In this document: one piece after another, positions 57,508 to 64,000 of the stretch | Layout of the letters: the number at the start of each line of letters is the position of its first letter | Position numbering within the stretch: the first letter of the stretch is position 1 | Assembly: GCA_037349315.1 (NCBI GenBank) | Contig: JBAIAC010000059.1 | Location: 8,582,001 to 8,646,000 of the forward strand | Direction: 5' to 3' | Source of the DNA: Chelydra serpentina | Taxonomy: Eukaryota > Chordata > Testudines > Chelydridae | DNA length: 64,000 nucleotides | Program-made: the position numbers and the translations under genes | The notes under the pieces: generated by a model | What the model was told of the DNA's origin: nothing | Seen by the model: only the letters and a program-made list of their open reading frames with translations | Database searches by the model: none

Positions 57508-58870
57508 GGATTAGCTAAAGCCTGAGTTTTAGAAGAGAAAGAGGGCTTGGAGTTAAACAGGGCCTAGGGATTGTTGGCTTAAGTAATAGAAAGAATGGTA
57601 ATATTGTCAACAGTAGTAGAGAAGGTAGGTAAAAGAGAAGGATAAGGAGGAAAGTGGCTAAACATGTGAAAGAGATGCTAAAAGAGTTGCTTGGAAAGCA
57701 AGGGGATAGCCGGGAGAGTAGCAAGTCATGGCAACCTAGGAAGGAGAGGCTACTACAATGGACTGCGAAATCATTCATGTCAGAGGTGGCAGAAAGACTG
57801 AGGATGAGGCCGTTAAATAGAAGGCTATTAGACATGGCCAGAAGGAATTTGTTAATGAAATTCATGAGTAGCCTTGTTGGAGTGGGAGTGATGTGAGAAA
57901 AATCCATGGACATATCCATAGGAACAGCAGTGTCAGAAATGGATTAGCCACTTAAACAGTCCAGTTAAAAAAGACATGATGGGGATAAACTTGATCCTTC
58001 TCTACAGTTCGGAACTCTCATGCGTGGGTTTATGAACCTATGTGGGAGGTTAGCTAAGATTGTGTCTTGTTTAAACAGCTACTCTTTTCTAATGTCACTG
58101 CTTTTGTATGTGCTGTATCATGTCTGTGTATGTTTGAACTGTTCTTTTACAATGCAGCTTTTTTTTATCTGTGTAGTATTTTGGATTGTACTACACCTAT
58201 GAATAATAAGATGAGCTGTGTAAAGACAAAGTGGCAATCTTACCCCTGAATTTCTTACTTTTGCAGGTTTAAATACAGAGAATTGTCACTATTTTACATT
58301 GTTGTCATATTATTTAGTAGAGCAAATTAAGCCTGTTAAATGCTATTAGGAAGCAATTTTTATTTAACATAGAGAATGAAGAATCACCATTTATCTCAAT
58401 GGCCAAATTGCCACTTGCTAGAGCTCTTACAACAAAAGCAAAAGCTTTGGCAAGAGCTCATTTCGCTGCATTTTGACCTTCCAGCTGCAGTTTGCAGAGT
58501 CACTTAAAGGCCATAGTGAAAAAAGAACAACTCTGTGTCATCTATCCTCTTGCTTTGTGAATGAGAATGCGTCATCAGACTTCCCACTTGGGACTCATAT
58601 TAAGAATTGTACATAGCTCATTTCCGCCCATTATTTCTATAACATATTCATCTGGTTAATATAGTGATAACTTGATAGTTTTCAGATTATGTAAGAGTAC
58701 CAGCAAGAACCAATGACCAATTCCTCATTAGAGTCACATTTTCACTCCAGAATTCCAGTTTTCCACTTATAATTTTAAAGGTGCAGTTTTTTACAGGCAT
58801 CATTTATGCAATTTGTCTAAATTACTGGCTGTCCCTGCAGATCAGGTGCTTATATAACCCTCATTAGGAT

Positions 58871-60123
58871 ATAGGTTTGCCAACTTTCTACTTGCACAAA
58901 ACCAAACACCCTTGCCCCACCCCTACCCCACCCCTCCTCCAAGGTGCCACCACTTCTCCGAGGTCCGCCCCCCTCCACTCCATCCCCCCTCCCTCTGTCA
59001 CTCGCTCTCCCCACCCTCACTCACTCGCTCGTTTTCACTGGGCTGGCTCAGGGGGTTGGAGTGCTAGCAGGGGTGAGAGTTCTGGGGTGAGGCCAGAAAT
59101 GAGATCAGGGTGCGGGAGGGGGCTCCAAGCTGGGGCAGTGTGTTGGGATGTGGGAGTGGGTGAGGGCTACGGCTGAGGGTGCGGGCTCTGGGTTGGTGCC
59201 AGGGATGAGGGATTTGGGGTGCAGGAGAGGGCTTTGAGCTGGAACAAAGGGGTTCGGAGTGCAGGAGGGGGCTATGTGCTGGGGTTGGGATGCGGGGTAT
59301 ATGAGGGCTCTGGCTGGGGGGGTGCAGACTCTGGGATGGGGCTGGGTATGAGGGTTTTGGGGTGTAGGACAGTGCTCCAGGCTGGGACCGAGGGGGTCAT
59401 AGGGCAGGAGGGGACTCGGGGCGGGGCTTGGGGCACGGGGTGGTGGTGAGAGGGTGAGGGCTCCAGCTGGGCATGCAAGCTCTGGTGTGGGGCTGGGGAT
59501 GAGGGGTTTGGAGTGAAGGAGGGGGCTCTGGGCTGGTGCAGGGAGTTGGGGTGCGGTGAGGGCTCTGGCAGGGGTTCAGGCTCTAGGGTGGGGCTGGGGA
59601 TGAGGGCTTCTGGGTGCAGGAGGGAACTCTGGGCTGGGATCGAGGGGTTTGGATGGCAGGAGGGGGATCAGGGCTGGGGCAGGGGGTTGGGTGTGGGAGG
59701 CACTTAGGGGTGGGGGCAGGCTCCGGGCGGCACTTACCTCAAGCAGCTCCCGGAAGCAGCGGCATGTTCCTTTTCTGGCTCCTATGCAGAGGTGTGGCCA
59801 GGAGGCTCTGCGCACTGCCCAGTCCACAGGCACCACCCCCACAGCTCCCATTGGCTGTGGTTCCCAGCCAACGGGTGCTGCAGAACTGGCACTTGAGGCG
59901 GGGATAGCATGCGGCGCCTCCTGACTGCCAGTACGTATAGGAGCTGGAGGGGGGACATGTCACTGCTTCCAGGAGCCGCACGGAACCAGGGCAGGTAGGG
60001 AGCCTGCCTTAGCCCTGCTGCGCAGCCGACTGGACTTTTAACAGCCTGGTCAGCAGTGCTGACCAGAGCCTCTGGGGTCCCTTTGTGACCGGGCATTTAA
60101 AAAAACGGTCACCTGATAACCCT
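58871..60123. mobile_element. Long non-autonomous DNA element with internal minisatellite
   Basis: Ends ataggtttgccaac and gataaccct form loose inverted repeats. Flanks ATTAGGAT (58863-58870) and ATTAGGAA (60124-60131) are an 8-bp duplication with one change. 59040-59700 is a G-rich tandem array. No transposase frame. Confidence 0.7.
59040..59700 (+). repeat. G-rich minisatellite
   Basis: Imperfect units of roughly 35-45 bp share words such as 'ggggctggggatgaggg', 'tttggggtgcaggag' and 'ggctctgggctgggg'. This explains the many Gly-rich open frames on this strand. Confidence 0.85.
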
Positions 60124-60724
60124 ATTAGGAAAATGTTCGAACTGAAGATTTTCAAATGTTTATAGCTTGGCCAAATTTGCATGGATTTTCTTGGGAACAG
60201 AAAAAGACATATTCCTGACACAAATATAACCCCACTGCCAAACTTTAAGTCCCTGCTCCAAAGCACGTGGGCACTAAAACGTCTCAAAGAAAAGGTTGCT
60301 TGGATGTTTTGACATGGACAAAATAACATATTTTTCCCTAATCTTGTTCTTGGAAAGCGCTAAACTTCTTTGGCTGGAAAAAAAATCAATCTGAGGCAGA
60401 CACCAGGCATGTAAAATTTCAGTCCAAATGGTTACAGTTTGGCAAAGTTATAAGCAGGTGAAATCAGGGGTTTATACTGGGAAGTGTTGGATAACCATAA
60501 TAATAGGCAGGGCTCATAGCACCACCTGTAATCATGTAAATGAACCTCAAAATGCTGGGTAACCACATGACAATGTAACCTGTGTTTTTACTCAGTTCTT
60601 CCCTCCATTTTGTTTTGTTTCCTTGTCATGTGTCACACAGGAAATTATATTGTAAGCTCTTTCTGGCAAGGATCTTGTCTCTTGTATGCCATTGTAAAAG
60701 GAGTTTTGTCACACTTGTGGGCTT

Positions 60725-60840
60725 TGTTCCCTGTTCAGAAAGATACTTAAGCATGTGCCTAACTTTAAGCAGCTGAATAATCTGGAACTACTCTTATACT
60801 TAAAGTTAGACATGCTAAATCTAAGCCTCTGTGAATAAAT
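60725..60840. repeat. Palindromic 'cagcaaagcacttaagca' family copy
   Basis: 'cagaaagatacttaagcatg', 'tgcctaactttaagca', then inverted 'atacttaaagttagacatgc'. Diverged. Confidence 0.6.
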
Positions 60841-60860
60841 ACATAATAATAAACAGTATC

Positions 60861-61035
60861 AATAGTTGTATCCAGAGTTGTTTAGTTGTGTTGGTCCCAA
60901 GATATTAGAGAGACAAGACAATATCTTTTATGGGACCTGAAGAAGAGCTCTGTGTAAGCTTTGAAAGCTCCTCTCTCTCACCAACAGAAATTGGTCTAAT
61001 AAAAGATATTACTCACCCATCATGTCTCTCTAGTA
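60861..61035 (+). mobile_element. Penelope-type end repeat, fold-back copy
   Basis: It shares 'agatattagagagacaaga', 'caatatcttttat', 'cctgaagaagagctctgtgt' and 'ctctctcaccaacagaaatt' with the end of the Penelope-like element at 16170-17500, part of it in inverted order. No coding text. Confidence 0.6.
60937..60966 (+). ncRNA. Hammerhead-ribozyme-like core in Penelope-type repeat
   Basis: CTGAAGA (60937-60943; fits CUGANGA) is followed by a stem gagct/agctt (60945-60949 with 60957-60961) and GAAA (60963-60966). The order of core boxes fits a hammerhead. Stem III after GAAA is short and imperfect, so activity is doubtful. Confidence 0.4.
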
Positions 61036-61198
61036 TCAATAGGTAAGAGTAGTGGTCATCAGATTACCACACTGCATACCCTCAGAAAAACTTCTGAAAA
61101 TATCCACCATAGATCAATGTGTGGTTTGCCTCAGGTATGTGCAAAATTTTGCAATAGCACCCAGTGCAACTCATTACACTTCCTTTCCCCCTTTGCAG

Positions 61199-61480
61199 AT
61201 ATTTGGATTGATTCATGCATACCAGAAACAGGTACAACCCTGTTACCTGCAACAGCTCCAGAAATAAACTCATCTTCAACAGCTTCATCTGAGGGCATCA
61301 CAGAGATGTCTACTGCTACTGAGTCACCAAAACCCCAAATACCTCGGAAGACCTTTCGCATTAAATGTGTAACGGAAACCATTTTACCAACAGTACAGGC
61401 TACTTGGGAAAGTGAAGAGGAGATGGCAGTGCCTAATGGAAACCAAGCTGCTTTTACGAATGATAGTGTTGTATTTGGAG
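61199..61480 (+). CDS. LYVE1: LYVE1 exon 4: end of Link region and Ser/Thr-rich stalk
   Basis: After acceptor cctttgcag, two bases complete Asp; then IWIDSCIPETGTTLLPATAP, a Ser/Thr/Pro-rich stalk, KTFRIKCVTETILPT and QAAFTNDSVVFG. It ends one base into a Gly codon before gtaaag. The stalk is the most diverged part, as usual for LYVE1. Confidence 0.93.
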
Positions 61481-62734
61481 GTAAAGGCTATATGTCTTTT
61501 CTATATGTACCCTAGTTATTAAATAGTGTTTTATGGTGGGTTAGTGTGCACAGCTACAACCAAAATCAAGGATTGTTACGCATGAGTGTATGAGGGCAGA
61601 ATAAGAATGTAAGGATTTGCAAAGCCAGAACTAGTAACACAAAGGAAACTCCTTTCTTTTGAAAATTAATTGGTATATTTGTGGAAGATTAAATGTAACC
61701 TCACTTAGCTTTTTAATAGGAATCAGTGGAATTTTACCACATAAGTTCTGTTCCTACTTCTGAGGAAGTCAATGGGAATTTTGTCAACATACACTACATG
61801 CTTGGTGCAAGTGAAAAACCTAACTGGTTCTCACACCTGCCAGGATAGAGCAATCAAACACCCACACAAAACCTAGTGTTAAACAAGAAAAGCAAAACCA
61901 TGTCATTTTCTTACATGCCAATAATCACTATATCTTTCTGATCCTCAACTTTTACTGTACTACTTGGAAAATATGGTGTAGAATAATATATGTATGTATG
62001 CGACTGTGTAGATTATATAGCTAACAGAGCAGTCTGGATACAAATCTTTGGCAAACCCTTGGCCCTTCAGTTTTACAATAAATGTGTTTCCATGGGTAAT
62101 GACTCTGAAATTTTCATCCAGCATTCATTATCTGCCTGGAAAGAACATAAACTCATCCCTTGTTTCCTGTTTAATAATCCTGATGACAATCCTTAACTGA
62201 AGTTTGTTTAAAAAAAGCTTTCCTTTGACTAATGCAATCACATACAATTTACATAGGATGTCTTCCTAAAGAACAAGAGAACATGCCATATACTTGAACA
62301 AAATCATTGTAGTGATGTATTCCTCTAAATTCCCCTGCTTTAATAGACAGTAAAGATTATTTTGAGATTATAATTCAAATTCAACAGTGACAAAAACGAT
62401 AGTCTAAATATCGAAACAGGCCTGAAGTTGTTCCCCTTGAACTCCATGGCAAAACTACCGTTGACTTTAATGAAAGAAGTATTGGGTGTAAATGGCAAAG
62501 TAGTGTAACTTGCACTCAACTGGTGTGCAAAATGAGTGTAATTGATGCCACTGTTTAGGTCATTGTGAATTTGAACTAGATATTTCTATGGGGCTGGACC
62601 CACTTACTCAAGGCTGCCTTTAGCAGATCCTGACTTTAGGCACATGCATTTTCAGGAAGGCTGATTTAAGAACTAAGACTATTTAAAAAAAATCAAGATA
62701 AACACATCCGTTATCGATATCATTTTATCTTTAG
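61481..62734 (+). other. LYVE1 intron 4
   Basis: AT-rich, 1.25 kb, ending acceptor tttatctttag. I see no clear repeat or gene. Confidence 0.6.
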
Positions 62735-62813
62735 GTATACCCATTGCACTCCTTGTACTGGCACTCACCTTCTTTATAGCATCAGCTGTTCTTGCAGTCT
62801 GCTATATCAAAAG
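62735..62813 (+). CDS. LYVE1: LYVE1 exon 5: transmembrane span
   Basis: Two bases complete Gly; then IPIALLVLALTFFIASAVLA and VCYIK, a single hydrophobic span followed by basic residues. Ends two bases into an Arg codon before gtaagt. Too short for normal open-frame detection. Confidence 0.93.
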
Positions 62814-63510
62814 GTAAGTTCTTTCTTTCATAATGTACTTATTCTTAGATTACGGCTGATGAATATTCATATTTGTATATAGTACAAATTTAATTAAAAC
62901 ATATGACAAAGAAGAGTGAAATGTGAGTATCTGTAGCTCTGCAGATAAACTTTATTGTTGTAGCTGAATGCCTGTCATAGGAAGGAGCTTAATCAATTAA
63001 TCATGTGCCAGGTGTGTGATTTCTGCATGTCAGCTGTCTACATTTAAGTATCTGCTGTAGTGTTAGTATATTTTTCTTCTTTTACATTTCTAGCATCCCA
63101 GGCCTGATAGAAGAATTCTTATTCTTGAATTATGGTTGTGTTCAGAAAGATTAACATTTGCTTATATAGTGATAATAAAGAATCTTATGTAAAAATTAAC
63201 AAAGCTTATATAGTGATGCAGACAGACATCCAAGGCAATGGATTGTTAAATCCGATCTATTCCATCTAGTTTCATCATTATGTACTGCTCCTTCTGATAT
63301 ATGTTGTCTGATTTAAAAGTATTTAAGAACTAAGTCTAAAAACCATCCCCATGGCTTTATTGGGAGTTTTGCTTGAGTATGACCTGCAGGATCAGTTGAT
63401 AATTCTGGATACTTTGTATTTCATCTATTCTGTGATTATTCAGAGCTTGTAATATGTGTGCTACCTGGTAGTGTTTCTGTTCTAATTTGCTTTAATATTT
63501 CTATTTAAAG
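62814..63510 (+). other. LYVE1 intron 5
   Basis: AT-rich, 697 bp, with acceptor tctatttaaag. No feature recognised. Confidence 0.6.
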
Positions 63511-63697
63511 GTACAAGAAAACCTTCCCATTTTCAAAAAAGAATCCCCAAAAAGAAAGGATTGAAGCCAAAGTCATCAAAGAAGCTAAGTCAAGTGACAA
63601 TGCTCCTGAGACGGAACCAAAGAATAATGGGAAAAAAGCAGAAGAGCCTCAAACCAAGCCTGAGGCCACAGTAAAATGTGTGGAAGCAGAAGTTTGA
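63511..63697 (+). CDS. LYVE1: LYVE1 exon 6: cytoplasmic tail and stop
   Basis: One base completes Arg; then YKKTFPFSKKNPQKERIEAK, a Lys/Glu-rich stretch and the conserved end VKCVEAEV with TGA at 63695-63697. The tail matches the known LYVE1 tail pattern. Confidence 0.96.
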
Positions 63698-64000
63698 AAG
63701 GATAAATATAATAGAAAGTTTGACAGATTTAAAATGAAGAATGCAGAATTAGCTAAACATTTATAAATTGTTTCAGTTTCCCCATCTCAAAAAGGGGATA
63801 ATGATACCTACCTCTCTTTTTAAAGTGCTTTGAGATCTACAGATGAAAAGGCACTATATAAGAGTTAGAGTATTATTATATTACTGTAAATACTGGCAAG
63901 GTGAATGCATATTTCTTAGTTCAAATGTTTGTACAATCAGCATTCTATGGCTGTTAATTACACTTCCTCTTTGGTATAAAATGTTCTTTTGCAGAAACAT
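63698..64000 (+). other. LYVE1 3' UTR start
   Basis: Follows the stop and runs off the window. It contains a MIR-like block at 63768-63885. No convincing poly(A) signal is reached. Confidence 0.6.
63768..63885 (-). repeat. MIR/CORE-type SINE in the LYVE1 3' UTR
   Basis: 'cagtttccccatctcaaaaa', 'ggggataatgatacctacct', 'gtgctttgagatctacagat' and 'ggcactatataagagttaga' are a typical reverse-orientation MIR series. Confidence 0.7.

Larger units (their letters stand above)
55969..61198 (+). other. LYVE1 intron 3
   Basis: 5.2 kb with a GC-rich interspersed repeat (56880-57356), a 123-bp hAT element (57385-57507), a long hAT-type element with minisatellite (58871-60123), a palindromic repeat (60725-60840) and a Penelope-type repeat (60861-61035). 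Nothing is recognised in 55969-56870 or 57510-58860. Confidence 0.55.
50179..63697 (+). other. LYVE1: LYVE1 gene: six coding exons, complete coding sequence
   Basis: LYVE1 is the hyaluronan receptor of lymphatic endothelium and some macrophages, a type I membrane protein of the CD44/Link family. Six exons (91, 163, 140, 282, 79 and 187 coding bp) join in phase to 313 residues; the human protein is 322. Layout: signal peptide (residues 1 to about 24), Link domain (about 37-130, conserved Cys), Ser/Thr-rich O-glycosylation-type stalk (about 140-225), transmembrane span (about 227-248), cytoplasmic tail rich in Lys and Glu ending CVEAEV. Sequons NFS, NKT and NSS are present. It is downstream of IRAG1 on the same strand. 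No disruption was seen. Confidence 0.95.

Overview
The window is vertebrate genomic DNA, most likely from a cryptodiran turtle. The coding content is two vertebrate genes split into short exons with GT-AG introns. The repeats point the same way: CR1-type LINE tails, a tRNA-derived SINE with the layout of the tortoise/Cry SINE, Penelope-like and DIRS/Ngaro-like retroelements, L1-like and RTE-like LINE pieces, MIR-type SINEs and many short hAT-type elements with 8-bp target-site duplications. The species assignment is an inference from repeat types.

Positions 1411-42488 (+) hold the 3' half of IRAG1 (also called MRVI1). Eleven exons encode about 425 C-terminal residues: coiled coil, basic phosphorylation-type site, acidic stretch and C-terminal membrane anchor. 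The 5' half lies outside the window. Positions 50179-63697 (+) hold a complete six-exon LYVE1 coding sequence of 313 residues: signal peptide, Link domain split over two exons, Ser/Thr-rich stalk, one membrane span and a basic cytoplasmic tail. As I recall it, IRAG1 upstream of LYVE1 on the same strand is also the mammalian order. All exon joins keep phase, so both genes look functional.

The rest is introns and a 7.7-kb intergenic stretch full of mobile DNA. Main items: a hAT transposase pseudogene with a TTF-type zinc finger (6861-8847); an old DIRS/Ngaro-like fragment split by a GC-rich insert (9901-11306); a Penelope-like fragment with a fold-back end (16170-17500); nested hAT elements around a 50-bp GC palindrome (24240-25001); a large DIRS/Ngaro-like element carrying RT, RNase H, tyrosine recombinase and SGNH hydrolase blocks, broken by a SINE (25930-29390); and a young, complete LTR retrotransposon (30418-34834).

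The LTR element has near-identical 407-bp LTRs, a CCAAT target-site duplication, a tRNA-Leu primer-binding site and one open 1032-codon frame. Several expected catalytic residues in that frame are missing, and its integrase block lies before its RT/RNase H block. I consider this the most unusual object in the window. Two Penelope-type repeats also retain hammerhead-ribozyme-like folds. I saw no CRISPR array, operon, rRNA gene or functional tRNA gene.
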